Below are positions 37,200 through 49,029 of a stretch of 64,000 nt of DNA, in pieces (position 1 is the first letter of the stretch; each line of letters starts with the position of its first letter). The notes under the pieces are model-generated. The model ran no database searches, had not been told where the DNA came from, and saw only the letters and a program-made list of their open reading frames with translations. Source of the DNA: Duganella sp. SG902 (lineage in GTDB: Bacteria; Pseudomonadota; Gammaproteobacteria; Burkholderiales; Burkholderiaceae_D). Where the stretch lies: contig NZ_JABMJK010000005.1 in the NCBI RefSeq assembly GCF_013376005.1, positions 433,428-497,427 on the forward strand, read 5' to 3'. The translations under genes were made by a program, and so were the position numbers.

Positions 37200-38636
37200 T
37201 TAGCGTGGATATTGCGCCTCCACACCCAGAATCGCCTTCGGTTCGAGGTAGCTTTCCAGCCCATATGGCCCGAACTCGCGGCCGATGCCGGACTGTTTGA
37301 ATCCACCGAACGGCGCAATCAAGTCGTCATGAATGCCATTGATATGCACACGGCCGGCGATAATGGAACGGGCCACCCGGTTGGCCCGTTCCAGGTCGGT
37401 CGAGCTGATATAGGCCTGCAAACCATACGGCGTATCGTTGGCGATATGGATGGCTTCCTCTTCGGTTTTATAAGTGAGCACCGATAAAACCGGGCCGAAG
37501 ATTTCTTCGCGCGCTATCGTCATGTCGTTGGTGACGTTAATAAACGCCGTCGGCTTGACGAAATAGCCGGACTCCAGGCCAACTGGCTTGCCGACGCCGC
37601 CGGCGATTAATTCAGCGCCCTCGTCTATTCCAACTTGAATATATCGCTGCACGCGTTCAAACTGTTTTTGATTTACCAGCGGGCCGAGAGTATTTTCGGA
37701 TTGATGGGGATCGCCGACCTTAACCGCCTCCACGGCGGTTTTAACCAGTTGCTTCACCAGTTCCAGTTTCTCTTCAGGAACCAGCAGCCGGCTGCCGGCG
37801 ATGCAAGCCTGGCCGTTATTCATGAAGCAGGCTTGAATCGCGGCCGGTATGGCTTTTTCAAAGTCCGCATCGTCCAGAATAATATTGGCGCTTTTACCGC
37901 CCAATTCCAGCGTCACGCGTTTCATGGTATCGACGCCAAGCCGGGCGATACTTTTACCCACCGCTGTGGAGCCGGTAAACGAAATCTTGTTCACGTCCGG
38001 ATGCACGCTCAGTTCGGCGCCGACCACGTCGCCGCGGCCATTGACGATGTTCACCACGCCCGGCGGCAGATCCGCAGCATGGAAGCATTCGGTCAGGATC
38101 TGGTTCTGGCGAGCGCTCAGTTCGCTCGGCTTGACCACCACCGTGCAACCGGCAGCGATCGCCGTCGCGACCTTGTTGGCGATAAACCAGGCGCTGGAAT
38201 TCCACGGCGTGATGATGCCGACCACGCCGACCGGTTCCAGCACCACCTTGGCCGTGTTCACGGTTTTCACGAACGCGTGCTCGTCCATTACCTTTTTGAC
38301 ATCCAAAAACATCTTGGCCGTGTAGCGCGAGCGGCCGATGCTGTTGTTGAGCGGGCCGCCATATTCCTCCACCTGCGCCGCCGCCGCGTCCCCGGCGCGC
38401 GCCAGCACCGCGTCGTGCAAGCGTTGCAACATGGCGCCGCGCTCGGCTTTGGTGGTGCGCGAGAACGCCGGGAAGGCGGCCTTGGCGGCGGCGATGGCGC
38501 GGCGCGCGTCTTCCGCGTCGCCCAGGCGCACCCGGCCGTCCAGCCGCCCCGTGGTCGGATTGATAAGATCGAACAATTCCTCGCCGTGCGGCGTGACGAA
38601 CTGGCCGTTGATGTAGATGTGATCGATGGTGTGCAT
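37200..38636 (-). CDS. NAD(P)-dependent aldehyde dehydrogenase
   Basis: 478-aa ALDH-superfamily enzyme that oxidises an aldehyde to the acid. The catalytic Cys278 is in NNGQACIAGSRL, the general base Glu244 in LELGGKSA, and the oxyanion Asn146 in TPWNSS; FTGSTAVGKSI is the cofactor loop. It ends with the usual GGFKQSGIGREFGPYGLESYLEPK. The ATG at 38636 is preceded by AAGGAG; a longer upstream frame is not used. The substrate cannot be deduced. It is convergent with the TetR/small-peptide genes, and is one candidate for a further target of that regulator, though no operator copy is seen at its start. Confidence 0.93.
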   Translation of the reverse strand: MHTIDHIYINGQFVTPHGEELFDLINPTTGRLDGRVRLGDAEDARRAIAAAKAAFPAFSRTTKAERGAMLQRLHDAVLARAGDAAAAQVEEYGGPLNNSIGRSRYTAKMFLDVKKVMDEHAFVKTVNTAKVVLEPVGVVGIITPWNSSAWFIANKVATAIAAGCTVVVKPSELSARQNQILTECFHAADLPPGVVNIVNGRGDVVGAELSVHPDVNKISFTGSTAVGKSIARLGVDTMKRVTLELGGKSANIILDDADFEKAIPAAIQACFMNNGQACIAGSRLLVPEEKLELVKQLVKTAVEAVKVGDPHQSENTLGPLVNQKQFERVQRYIQVGIDEGAELIAGGVGKPVGLESGYFVKPTAFINVTNDMTIAREEIFGPVLSVLTYKTEEEAIHIANDTPYGLQAYISSTDLERANRVARSIIAGRVHINGIHDDLIAPFGGFKQSGIGREFGPYGLESYLEPKAILGVEAQYPR

Positions 38637-38827
38637 GACAGGCTCCTTGGTAGGTTGATGGAGCCATTCTAGAAATCCACGCCGCGCCGCATCAGTGGGA
38701 TTCCTGCCGCATGGTTGCCTGATTCTGCAATCCATGCCGGGGTTTTAGCATTTCGTCACAATTCCCGCCCGCCTTGCCGCGCGGACGGTTACAGTGCACG
38801 CTCACCATTTTTACAAGATTGGCCAAC

Positions 38828-40630
38828 ATGACAACGACTACCCGTATCGGCGCCGCCAGCGCCTTGTTGTTCTCCCTGATCCTGGGCGTGGCCCATGCCG
38901 ACACCGCCGCTCCCGACCTGGAAGCGCGCCGTGCGACCCTGAACCAGCTGATTAAAGAGCAGTGGGAATACACCATGCGCAACAGCCCGGAATGGGCGTC
39001 GCTGCTCGGCGACAAGCGCTACAACGACAAATGGTCCGACCTCTCGCAAGCCGGCATCGACGCCGACATCAAGGCCAGCGCCGACTTCCTCAAGCGTTTT
39101 GAAGCGGTCGACACCACCGGTTTCCCGCTGCAGGAACAACTGAACCGCGAATTGATGGTGCGTCAGCTGCGCCAGAGCGTGGAAGGCGCCCGCTTCAAGG
39201 ATTGGGAAATGCCGCTGGCGCAGAACTCGGGCGTCCACCTCGACACGCCGCAAATCGTCGCCGCGCTGCCGTTCGAGTCGGTCAAGGATTACGAGGACTA
39301 CATCAAGCGCCTGCACGCCCTGCCCAAGCTGTTCGACCAGACCCGCGCGCAGATGGAAAACGGCGTCAAGGACAAGCTGATGCCGCCGCAGTTCCTGATT
39401 CCGAAAATCGTCAAGCAGTGCGAGGACGTGGCGGCCATGAAGCCGGCCGATTCGCCGTATGCCGAGCCGCTGAAGCGCTTCCCGAAAGAGTTCTCGGCCG
39501 CCGACAAGGCACGCCTGAGCAAGGAAGTGCTGGCCGCCGTGAAGCAGGACGTGGCGCCGGCCTATAAAAAACTGGCCGTGTACACCAAGACCAAATACCT
39601 GCCATACGGCCGCAAGGAAGTCGGCATGTGGTCGCTGCCGGATGGCGGCGCGCGCTACGCCTTCAAGGTCAAGTCGTCCACCACCACCGACATGACCCCG
39701 GAGCAGATCCACCAACTCGGCCTGGCCGAAGTGGCGCGCATCGAAGGCCAGATGCTGGACACCGCGAAAAAGCTGGGCTACAGCGATCTGAAGACCTTCA
39801 ACAAGGCGGTGGCCGACAATCCGGCGCTGCATCCGAAATCGCGCAAGGAGATCATCGATCTCTATCAGAAGTACACGGACCAGATGTACCCGCAACTGAC
39901 CAACCAGTTCGGCGTGCTGCCGAAGAATAAGGTGGAGATCAAGCCGGTCGAGGAATTCGCGGAGAAGGGCGCGTCCGGCGCCTCCTACATGCCGGGCTCC
40001 CCGGACGGCAAGCGTCCGGGCCGCGTGATGGTCAACACCGGCGACTTCGAACACCGCTCCACCATCGGCATCGAAACCACGGCGCTGCACGAAGGCGTGC
40101 CGGGCCACCACATGCAGCTGACCATCGCGCAGGAGATCAAGGGCCTGCCGGACTTCCGCCAGCAAGGCGGCTACACGGCGTACGTGGAAGGCTGGGCGTT
40201 GTATTCGGAACGCCTGGGCGAGGAGCTAGGCTTCTACAAGGACCCATACAGCTACTACGGCCACTTGCAGGACGAGATGCTGCGCGCGATCCGCCTGGTG
40301 GTAGACACCGGCCTGCACTACAAGCAGTGGAGCCGTCAGCAGGTGGTGGACTTCTTCCATGACCACTCGGGCATCGAGGAAGTGGAAGTGCAGAGCGAGA
40401 CCGACCGCTACATCGTCTGGCCTGGCCAGGCGCTGGGCTACAAGATCGGCCAACTGAAGATCCTCGAACTGCGCGACTATGCCCGCAAGGAGCTGGGCGC
40501 CGGTTTCGACATCCGCAAGTTCCACGACCACGTGCTGGGCGCGGGCGCGTTGCCGATGGATGTGCTGGAAACGCACATCAAGGATTGGGTGGAGGCGGAG
40601 AAGAAGACCGTCGCAAATCAATCTTCGTAA
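38828..40630 (+). CDS. DUF885 family protein (secreted metallopeptidase-like)
   Basis: 600-aa protein with a signal peptide (residues ~1-24, ending AHA) and the DUF885 architecture: mostly helical with the zinc-site motif LHEGVPGHHMQ (His421, Glu422, His427), followed by GGYTAYVEGWALYSERLGEE carrying the likely third ligand. The family resembles M32/M2-type peptidases and is generally taken to be peptidase-like; the substrate is unknown. ATG 38828 starts at the signal peptide. Its last 53 bp overlap the 3' end of the convergent gene at 40578-41465. Confidence 0.88.
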   Translation: MTTTTRIGAASALLFSLILGVAHADTAAPDLEARRATLNQLIKEQWEYTMRNSPEWASLLGDKRYNDKWSDLSQAGIDADIKASADFLKRFEAVDTTGFPLQEQLNRELMVRQLRQSVEGARFKDWEMPLAQNSGVHLDTPQIVAALPFESVKDYEDYIKRLHALPKLFDQTRAQMENGVKDKLMPPQFLIPKIVKQCEDVAAMKPADSPYAEPLKRFPKEFSAADKARLSKEVLAAVKQDVAPAYKKLAVYTKTKYLPYGRKEVGMWSLPDGGARYAFKVKSSTTTDMTPEQIHQLGLAEVARIEGQMLDTAKKLGYSDLKTFNKAVADNPALHPKSRKEIIDLYQKYTDQMYPQLTNQFGVLPKNKVEIKPVEEFAEKGASGASYMPGSPDGKRPGRVMVNTGDFEHRSTIGIETTALHEGVPGHHMQLTIAQEIKGLPDFRQQGGYTAYVEGWALYSERLGEELGFYKDPYSYYGHLQDEMLRAIRLVVDTGLHYKQWSRQQVVDFFHDHSGIEEVEVQSETDRYIVWPGQALGYKIGQLKILELRDYARKELGAGFDIRKFHDHVLGAGALPMDVLETHIKDWVEAEKKTVANQSS

Positions 40631-41465
40631 CCCACCAGGCCTTGTTCTGGAAGGTGAAGTCAAGGGCGTTGATGGCGACGACCTTGCCTTCGCCGGCCAC
40701 CACCTCGCCCGGCTTGGGCAGGGCGGTGGCGCCGGCGCCGCTGTCGGCCAGGGCATCCAGCGCCTGCATCAGGCGCATGTCGTCTCGCTTCATGGCCGCG
40801 CATACGCCGTACGGGTCGCACACCTGCACCGGGAAGGCGATGAAGCGCACCGCGCGGTCCAGCATGTCCTGGTTCCTAAGATAGTTGAACACCCAGCCCG
40901 CCGTATCGGACAGATCGCGCGCACGCGCCAGTATGTTGGCGTTTTCCTTTTGCAGTTCCTGCCGCATCGAGCGGCCCTGCGAGTACAGCATGTCGTCCAC
41001 GCGCCAGCCGTCCGTCTCGTCGACCAGCACGAAGCGGATCAGGCGGTCGTAGGCCGAGCCCATGTCGGGATGGATATTGAAGCTGGCTTCGACGACGTTG
41101 TCGCCGGCTCTTTCCACCTTGAAGTGCGCGCGCTCGAAATCCAGCGTGGGCGCCACTTCCTGCGCATCGAGGAAGACATCGCCGTCGGCACCATAGCCGC
41201 AGACATCGTCGCCGCGCGACAGGCTGTCGCACAACTGCAGGTTGGCGTCCACCAGCGCTTCCAGATCCCTGGAGAAGAATGAGCCGGACGGCAGCTGGCT
41301 CGCCTGCCGCGTCTCCGGGCGCGCCAGATGGTCCTTGTAGAAATTGGTGATCAGGTCCAGCTGCTGCTGCCTGACCGACCACGCGATGTCGGCCATCAGC
41401 GCCAGGATGGCGAAAGCGAACAATCCCACGCCCAGCGGCACCAGGCGCTTCCTGTTGATCTTCAT
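40578..41465 (-). CDS. Membrane-anchored protein of unknown function
   Basis: 295-aa protein with one N-terminal membrane helix (LVPLGVGLFAFAILALMADIAWSV) that probably anchors it facing the periplasm. The soluble part holds four Cys residues in two pairs (LCDSLSRGDDVCGYG and QVCDPYGVC), suggesting disulfides. The segment DFERAHFKVERAGDNVVEASF and the later FVLVDETDGWRVDDM recall DUF3828-like domains, a weak match. It overlaps the AraC-type gene upstream by 4 bp and the 3' end of the DUF885 gene by 53 bp. It is last in the series uvrA - araC-type - this gene. Confidence 0.75.
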   Translation of the reverse strand: MKINRKRLVPLGVGLFAFAILALMADIAWSVRQQQLDLITNFYKDHLARPETRQASQLPSGSFFSRDLEALVDANLQLCDSLSRGDDVCGYGADGDVFLDAQEVAPTLDFERAHFKVERAGDNVVEASFNIHPDMGSAYDRLIRFVLVDETDGWRVDDMLYSQGRSMRQELQKENANILARARDLSDTAGWVFNYLRNQDMLDRAVRFIAFPVQVCDPYGVCAAMKRDDMRLMQALDALADSGAGATALPKPGEVVAGEGKVVAINALDFTFQNKAWWVTKIDLRRSSSPPPPNP

Positions 41466-42364
41466 GGTGTAGTCCGGAGTTTCTTGATGTCCTGCATGGG
41501 CGGCGCGCCGAACAGGCGGCGGTACTCCCGGCTGAATTGCGAGGCGCTTTCATAACCCACCTTGTAGGCGGCGGTGCTGGCGTCGACATCGCCGTTCAGC
41601 AGCAGCGTGCGCGCCTGCTGCAGCCGCAGCTGCTTTTGATACTGCATCGGCCCCATGGTGGTCACGGCCTTGAAGCGATGGTGCAGGCTGGAGACGCTCA
41701 TGTTGGTGGCCTGCGCCAGGTCCTCCACCTTGATCGGCTGGTCGTAATGGTCCTTGAGCCAGGCGATGGCCTTGCTGATGCCCCGGTCCTGCTGGTCCAG
41801 CACGATGTTCTGGTACAGCTGGCGGCCATCGGGGCCGGTCAGCATGCGGTAGATGATTTCGCGTTTCAGGCCAACGGCCAAGAAGGCCGCCTCCGCCGCC
41901 GGCGCGTGCAGCAAGCGCACCAGCTGGTACAAGGCTTCCTGCAAGGCGTCGTCGGTGTGGCCGATGAACGCGCCGCGCACCGGCTGCTGCGTGTCGATGC
42001 TGACTTGCGCCTCCAGCACGATCGCCGCGATCTCCTGCGGGTCGAGTTCGATGTTGAGCAGCAGGTAGGGATGGTCGGCCGTGGCGCTGACGATGTGGCC
42101 GGAGGCCGGCATGTCGACCGACACCGCCAGGTATTCGCCGGGGCCGTAGTCGAGCACCTCATCCGCCAGATGCACGCGCTTCTGGCCTTGCAGGATCACG
42201 CAGCACGAGGGTTTGAGCACGCCGCGCGTCACCGGCGTGGGATGCGATGAGCGCAGCAGCGACAGGAAGGGAATGGTGGTCGCCACCCGCTGCTCGTCCA
42301 GCGCGTACTGCTGGACGATGTCGATCATGTGATCGAGCCGCGTGGTGGCGAGGTCGCGTTTCAT
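41462..42364 (-). CDS. AraC family transcriptional regulator (AraC_N type)
   Basis: 300-aa regulator. Residues ~25-185 match the N-terminal AraC_N (type I) arm (PSCCVILQGQKRVHLADEVLDYGPGEYLAVSVDMPASG); residues ~195-295 carry the two helix-turn-helix units (IKVEDLAQATNMSVSSLHHRFKAVTTMGPMQYQ and AAYKVGYESASQFSREYRRLFGAPP). Its ATG lies 2 bp after the uvrA stop and its own stop overlaps the next start, so all three genes could be one transcript. Regulators of this branch often control adjacent oxidoreductases; none is adjacent here. Confidence 0.92.
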   Translation of the reverse strand: MKRDLATTRLDHMIDIVQQYALDEQRVATTIPFLSLLRSSHPTPVTRGVLKPSCCVILQGQKRVHLADEVLDYGPGEYLAVSVDMPASGHIVSATADHPYLLLNIELDPQEIAAIVLEAQVSIDTQQPVRGAFIGHTDDALQEALYQLVRLLHAPAAEAAFLAVGLKREIIYRMLTGPDGRQLYQNIVLDQQDRGISKAIAWLKDHYDQPIKVEDLAQATNMSVSSLHHRFKAVTTMGPMQYQKQLRLQQARTLLLNGDVDASTAAYKVGYESASQFSREYRRLFGAPPMQDIKKLRTTP

Positions 42365-42365
42365 C

Positions 42366-45212
<2,847 letters not shown>

Positions 45213-45303
45213 GGGATTTTTTGCCTTTAGAGTCAACCCATAACTATAGCCGGGTTTGATTACTTGCGCCGACCTTGGGCTGGATCGTGCCGGCGGCGCG
45301 CGA

Positions 45304-45323
45304 TACTGTATATAATACCAGTA
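45304..45323 (-). promoter_or_regulatory. LexA (SOS) box upstream of uvrA
   Basis: CTGTATATAATACCAG (45306-45321) fits CTG-N10-CAG, with flanking TA on both sides. It lies 94 bp before the uvrA ATG and only downstream of the convergently placed-free end of cobA, so uvrA is its only sensible target. A TATTAT hexamer on the minus strand overlaps it. Confidence 0.82.
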
Positions 45324-45338
45324 TTTTCTTGCGGCGTT

Positions 45339-46058
45339 TCAACTTACCTGATGTTGGCGTTGCTGCAACGCTTCACCGATCATCACCAGCACCGGACCGT
45401 GCGCCATTTCCAGGCCGGCGGCCAGGTCGGACAGCTGCAGGCGCAGGATGCGCTGGTCGGCGCGGCTGCAGTTTTCCACCACCACCACCGGCAGGTCGGG
45501 GCGCCGGCCCTCGGCCAGCAGGCGCGCGGCGGTAGCCGCCGCTTCGCGCCCGCCCATGTACTGCACCAGGGTGTCGGTTTCCGGCAGCGCCGGGTGGTCC
45601 GGCTCATCCGGCGCGGTGCTGGAGGTGAAGAAGGCCACGCTGCGCGCCAGCCCGCGTTTGGTGAGCGGCTGCTTGGTGGCCGCCGCCGCCGCCAGCGCGG
45701 TGGTAATCCCGGGCACCACCTCCACCGCGATGCCCTCGGCTTCCAGCGCGCGCAATTCCTCGTCGGCGCGGCCGAACAGCATCGGGTCGCCGCCCTTGAG
45801 GCGCACCACCAGCTGGTAGCGCCGCGCGCAGTCGATCAGTTGCTGATTGATGACGGCTTGCGCCGTGGAGCGCTGGCCGGAACGCTTGCCGACCGAGATC
45901 AACGCGGCGTCCGGGCACAGCGCCAGCATCTCGGGCGTGACCAGCGCGTCGTACAGCACCACCTCGGCCTGCGCCAGCAGGCGCGCGCCGCGCACGGTAA
46001 TCAGGTCGGCCGCGCCGGGTCCAGCTCCGATCAAATACACTTTTCCCAGTGCTGACAT
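45339..46058 (-). CDS. cobA: Uroporphyrinogen-III C-methyltransferase (SUMT)
   Basis: 239-aa methyltransferase that adds the C2 and C7 methyls to uroporphyrinogen III, giving precorrin-2, the entry into siroheme and cobalamin. SUMT motifs: VYLIGAGPGAADLITVRGARLL, LYDALVTPEML, VVRLKGGDPMLFGRADEE and VVPGITTALAAAAATKQPLTKRG. It lacks the CysG oxidase/chelatase domain. ATG 46058 follows AAAGGAAA and starts at the conserved MSALGKVYLIG; an in-frame extension upstream is rejected because it would run into the riboswitch. It is transcribed away from the cbi/cob operon, sharing the divergent intergenic region. Confidence 0.95.
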   Translation of the reverse strand: MSALGKVYLIGAGPGAADLITVRGARLLAQAEVVLYDALVTPEMLALCPDAALISVGKRSGQRSTAQAVINQQLIDCARRYQLVVRLKGGDPMLFGRADEELRALEAEGIAVEVVPGITTALAAAAATKQPLTKRGLARSVAFFTSSTAPDEPDHPALPETDTLVQYMGGREAAATAARLLAEGRRPDLPVVVVENCSRADQRILRLQLSDLAAGLEMAHGPVLVMIGEALQQRQHQVS

Positions 46059-46119
46059 AGATTTCCTTTCGTGTGTCCCAGCATGCATGATACCGGCTGC
46101 GGCGGCTTCGGTGTTCCGC

Positions 46120-46149
46120 TTGGCACGCGTCGCCGGTGTGGTGTAAGAT
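46120..46149 (+). promoter_or_regulatory. Promoter of the riboswitch-led cobalamin operon
   Basis: TTGGCA (46120-46125) and TAAGAT (46144-46149) with 18-bp spacing, immediately before the riboswitch, putting transcription start near 46156. Confidence 0.6.
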
Positions 46150-46320
46150 GCAACGCTTGGGTGCGCCCATCCCTGTCCAGGGATGGCGTTAAACGGGAAA
46201 CCGGTGTGAATCCGGTGCAGCCCCCGCTGCTGTAAGCCAGACGACTCCGTCATCACGTCACTGCGATAAACCGCGGGAAGACACGGAGAAGGATGAAGGC
46301 GAGCCAGAATACCGGCCCAA
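46150..46320 (+). promoter_or_regulatory. Cobalamin riboswitch (B12 element)
   Basis: Shows the conserved cobalamin-aptamer core: GGGTGC near 46160, AAACGGGAAACCGGTGTGAA with ATCCGGTGCAGCCCCCGC after it, CTGTAAGC, and a B12-box-like GAAGGCGAGCCAGAATACC near the 3' end. It lies on the leader of cbiM, so adenosyl- or methylcobalamin should shut down cobalt import and corrin synthesis. Confidence 0.92.
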
Positions 46321-46403
46321 AAAGTCAGCACCATCCCCGGGGTGACGGGAAGCCGCTGTCGACCGGCTATTCGCGTCCCGCATTCCTGTCGACCGTCTCT
46401 CTT

Positions 46404-46441
46404 CCTCCCGCTGGTGTCCGTATAGACCATTCGACGGGAGG
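46404..46441 (+). promoter_or_regulatory. Shine-Dalgarno-sequestering hairpin of cbiM
   Basis: CCTCCCG (46404-46410) is the exact complement of CGGGAGG (46435-46441), which contains the cbiM ribosome site 6 bp before the ATG. It forms the likely expression platform, so control would be translational. Confidence 0.65.
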
Positions 46442-46447
46442 TTTCGA

Positions 46448-47131
46448 ATGCATATCATGGAAGGCTTTTTGCCGCCTGCGCACGCGCTCGGGTGGACGGC
46501 CGTATCCTTGCCTTTTCTGGCCTGGGGCTTGCGCTCGGTGGGCCGTGACCTGCACGCGCATCCTGAGCGGCGCATGCTGCTGGGCGTCGCCGCCGCCTTC
46601 GCGTTCCTGTTATCCGCCTTGAAGCTGCCCTCGGTGACCGGCAGCTGTTCGCATCCGACCGGTGTGGGCCTGGGCGCGGCGCTGTTCGGGCCCGCGGCCA
46701 TGGTGCCGGTGGGCTTTGTGGTGCTGCTGTTCCAGGCGCTGCTGATGGCGCATGGCGGCTTGACCACGCTGGGCGCGAATGTGTTTTCGATGGCGGTCGT
46801 CGGGCCTTTCGTGTCGTATGGCGTTTTGCGCGCGGCGTCGTCGCTGGGCGTTGGGCGTTCGGCCGCGGTGTTTTTGGCGGCCTGCCTCGGCGATCTGGCG
46901 ACTTATGTGACCACGTCGCTGCAGCTGGCGCTGGCGTTTCCGGCGGCGGTGGGCGGGATCGGCGTGTCGTTCGCCAAGTTCGCCGGCATCTTCGCGCTGA
47001 CGCAGGTGCCGATCGCCATCAGCGAGGGTTTGCTGACGGTGCTGGTGGTGAACGCCATGCTGCGCTTCAATGCGCATGAACTGCGCGCGCTGCCGATCAT
47101 GACGCTCGCCGCGCGCAAGGGGCAAGCATGA
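46448..47131 (+). CDS. cbiM: Cobalt ECF transporter S component CbiM
   Basis: 227-aa membrane protein, the substrate-binding component of the CbiMNQO cobalt importer. The mature N-terminus [16 protein letters not shown] contains the metal-binding His of Met-His-Ile-Met-Glu-Gly, typical of Cbi[13 protein letters not shown] and [27 protein letters not shown] are family blocks. About six to seven helices. First gene of the riboswitch operon; overlaps cbiN by 4 bp. The start is fixed by GGGAGG and the conserved His2. Confidence 0.96.
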   Translation: MHIMEGFLPPAHALGWTAVSLPFLAWGLRSVGRDLHAHPERRMLLGVAAAFAFLLSALKLPSVTGSCSHPTGVGLGAALFGPAAMVPVGFVVLLFQALLMAHGGLTTLGANVFSMAVVGPFVSYGVLRAASSLGVGRSAAVFLAACLGDLATYVTTSLQLALAFPAAVGGIGVSFAKFAGIFALTQVPIAISEGLLTVLVVNAMLRFNAHELRALPIMTLAARKGQA

Positions 47132-47460
47132 AGGCGCGTACCTGGATGGTGTGCGCGGCGGTCGTGCTGCTGACGGTGCTGCCATTGTGGCTGGTGAGCG
47201 CGCCGTCCGCGTTCGGCGGCGCCGACGCGCGCGCGCAGCAGGCGATAGCCGATATCGCACCAGGCTATGTGCCTTGGTACGCGCCGGTGTTCGAGCCGGC
47301 CAGCGAGGAAATCGCCTCCCTGTTGTTCGCGTTACAGGCCGCCATTGGCGCCGGTTTCATTGGCTACTGGCTGGGCCTCTCGGTCGCCCGCGAGCGCGCG
47401 GGCCGGCCACGCGCCGCCGATGCCGCATCGCCGTCATCACGGGAACAGCGTGCTGATTGA
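47128..47460 (+). CDS. cbiN: Cobalt ECF transporter accessory protein CbiN
   Basis: 110-aa protein with two membrane helices ([18 protein letters not shown] and [22 protein letters not shown]) linked by a periplasmic loop containing [10 protein letters not shown] and [25 protein letters not shown], the CbiN pattern. CbiN aids metal loading of CbiM. Starts inside the cbiM stop (ATGA) and overlaps the GTG start of cbiQ. Confidence 0.93.
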   Translation: MKARTWMVCAAVVLLTVLPLWLVSAPSAFGGADARAQQAIADIAPGYVPWYAPVFEPASEEIASLLFALQAAIGAGFIGYWLGLSVARERAGRPRAADAASPSSREQRAD

Positions 47461-48184
47461 GTCGTCCGCATACGCCAGCCGGTGGCGCGATGTGGCGCCG
47501 TCGGCCAAGGCCTTGTTCGCGCTGGCTGGCGTGGTCGCTGCGTGGCTTGCGCGCGGCCCCGTCACGCTGGCCTTGTTGGCGTGCGTGCTGGCCCTGGTCG
47601 CGCTGCTGGGCGCGCGCGTACCGGTGCGGACCTACATCGCCGCGGCATCGCCGCCGCTCGGTTTCCTGCTGCTCTCCTGCCTGGCCATGCTGGCCGGCCC
47701 GGACGCGCAAGGCCATTGGCGTTGGACCAACGCCATGCTGCCCACCGTGCTCCACACCGCACTGCGTTCACTCGCCATGCTGGCCGCGTTGCTAGGCCTG
47801 GTCCTGACCACGCCGCTGCCTGATTTGCTCGCACTGATGCGCCGCCTGCGCGTGCCGGAACTGCTGCTGGACTTGATGGCGCTGTGCTACCGCATGTTGT
47901 TCGTCCTCCGTCAGGCATGGAGCGAAAGCGTCACCGCCCAAAGTGCACGCCTCGGTTATCGCGGCTGGCGCCAGACGTTGCGTTCCACCGGCATGCTGGC
48001 CGGTCAGATGGCGGTGCAAGTCTGGCAGCGTGCCGCCGCGCTGCAAATGGCGGCGGACGCGCGCGCTTATCAAGGCGTGTTGCGCTTCCTGCCCGCCACT
48101 TATCCACTGGCGCGCCGCCAGCAACGCTGGGCGGCGCTGGGTGGCGCGATCCTGCTGGCGATGGCCGTGGGAGACCGCCTGTGA
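47450..48184 (+). CDS. cbiQ: Cobalt ECF transporter T component CbiQ
   Basis: 244-aa permease of the energy-coupling module. N-terminal helices (AKALFALAGVVAAWLARGPVTLALL) are followed by the CbiQ core: MRRLRVPELLLDLMALCYRMLFVLRQAW and RLGYRGWRQTLRSTG, with the coupling helix segment AADARAYQG. The start is a GTG at 47450 overlapping cbiN by 11 bp, the only candidate that keeps the N-terminus; a much longer upstream frame overlaps cbiN and is rejected. Confidence 0.9.
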   Translation: MLIESSAYASRWRDVAPSAKALFALAGVVAAWLARGPVTLALLACVLALVALLGARVPVRTYIAAASPPLGFLLLSCLAMLAGPDAQGHWRWTNAMLPTVLHTALRSLAMLAALLGLVLTTPLPDLLALMRRLRVPELLLDLMALCYRMLFVLRQAWSESVTAQSARLGYRGWRQTLRSTGMLAGQMAVQVWQRAAALQMAADARAYQGVLRFLPATYPLARRQQRWAALGGAILLAMAVGDRL

Positions 48185-49029
48185 ACGCCGCGTTGATGGA
48201 ACTGCAAGCCGTCTCGCACGTCTACCCGGACGGCAGCCATGGCCTGCGGGATTGCAGCCTGTCGCTGCAACGCGGCCGCCGCTACGCGCTGCTGGGCGCC
48301 AACGGCGCCGGCAAGACCACCGTGCTGCACCACCTGAATGGCTTGCTGCGTCCAACCGCCGGGCAGTTGCGCATCGAGGGCAAGGCCTTTGACTACAGCC
48401 GCACCGGACTCACGACGCTGCGCAGCCGCGTGGGCCTGGTGTTCCAGAACCCGGACCGTCAATTGTTCTCCGCGCTGGTCGAGGAGGACGTGTCCTTCGG
48501 TCCGCTCAACCTCGGGCTGGGCGCCGATGCGGTACGCGGCCGCGTGGCCGCCGCCCTCGATGCCGTCGGCCTGCGCGAACAAGCGCGCCGCCCGGTGCAT
48601 CAACTGAGCTTCGGCCAAAAAAAGCGCGTATGCATCGCCGGTGTGCTGGCGATGGAACCGGATGTGCTGCTGCTGGACGAACCGATGGCCGGCCTGGACG
48701 CGCCCATGCAAACCGAACTCACCGCACTGCTGGACCGGCTCGCCGCGCGCGGCGTCACGGTGCTGCTGTCCACCCACGACATCGACTTCGCCTACCGCTG
48801 GGCGGACGACATCCACGTCATGGCCGCCGGGCGCTGCGTCGCTTCCGGCCCGGCGCCAGACCTGTGCGCGCAGGCGGACCTGCTGCGCACCGCCGGCCAG
48901 CGCCCGCCGGCCGCGCTGGCGCTGCATGCGCAACTGGTGACGCGCGGCGTGTTGCCAGCCGGCCCCGCGCCACGCAGCGTTGACGCCCTGCTCGACGCGC
49001 TTAAATATTCAGGAGTAAGCATCGCATGA
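48181..49029 (+). CDS. cbiO: Cobalt ECF transporter ATPase CbiO
   Basis: 282-aa ABC ATPase powering CbiMNQ. Walker A is GANGAGKTT, the Q-loop is VFQNPDRQLFS, the signature LSFGQKKRV and Walker B LLLDEPMAGLD, with the switch His in STHDIDFAY. The GTG at 48181 shares GTGA with the cbiQ stop and has GGGAG upstream; ATG 48196 is an alternative. Overlaps cobM by 4 bp. Confidence 0.94.
   Translation: MNAALMELQAVSHVYPDGSHGLRDCSLSLQRGRRYALLGANGAGKTTVLHHLNGLLRPTAGQLRIEGKAFDYSRTGLTTLRSRVGLVFQNPDRQLFSALVEEDVSFGPLNLGLGADAVRGRVAAALDAVGLREQARRPVHQLSFGQKKRVCIAGVLAMEPDVLLLDEPMAGLDAPMQTELTALLDRLAARGVTVLLSTHDIDFAYRWADDIHVMAAGRCVASGPAPDLCAQADLLRTAGQRPPAALALHAQLVTRGVLPAGPAPRSVDALLDALKYSGVSIA

Noticed and set aside
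36959..37300. 113-residue plus-strand frame over the small membrane peptide gene
   Set aside because: No ribosome site, runs through a hairpin into the antisense of the aldehyde dehydrogenase; the 37-codon frame has much better signals.
46059..46430. Longer cobA start extending 124 codons upstream
   Set aside because: It would overlap the riboswitch antisense and lacks a ribosome site; the ATG at 46058 has AAAGGAAA and the conserved N-terminus.
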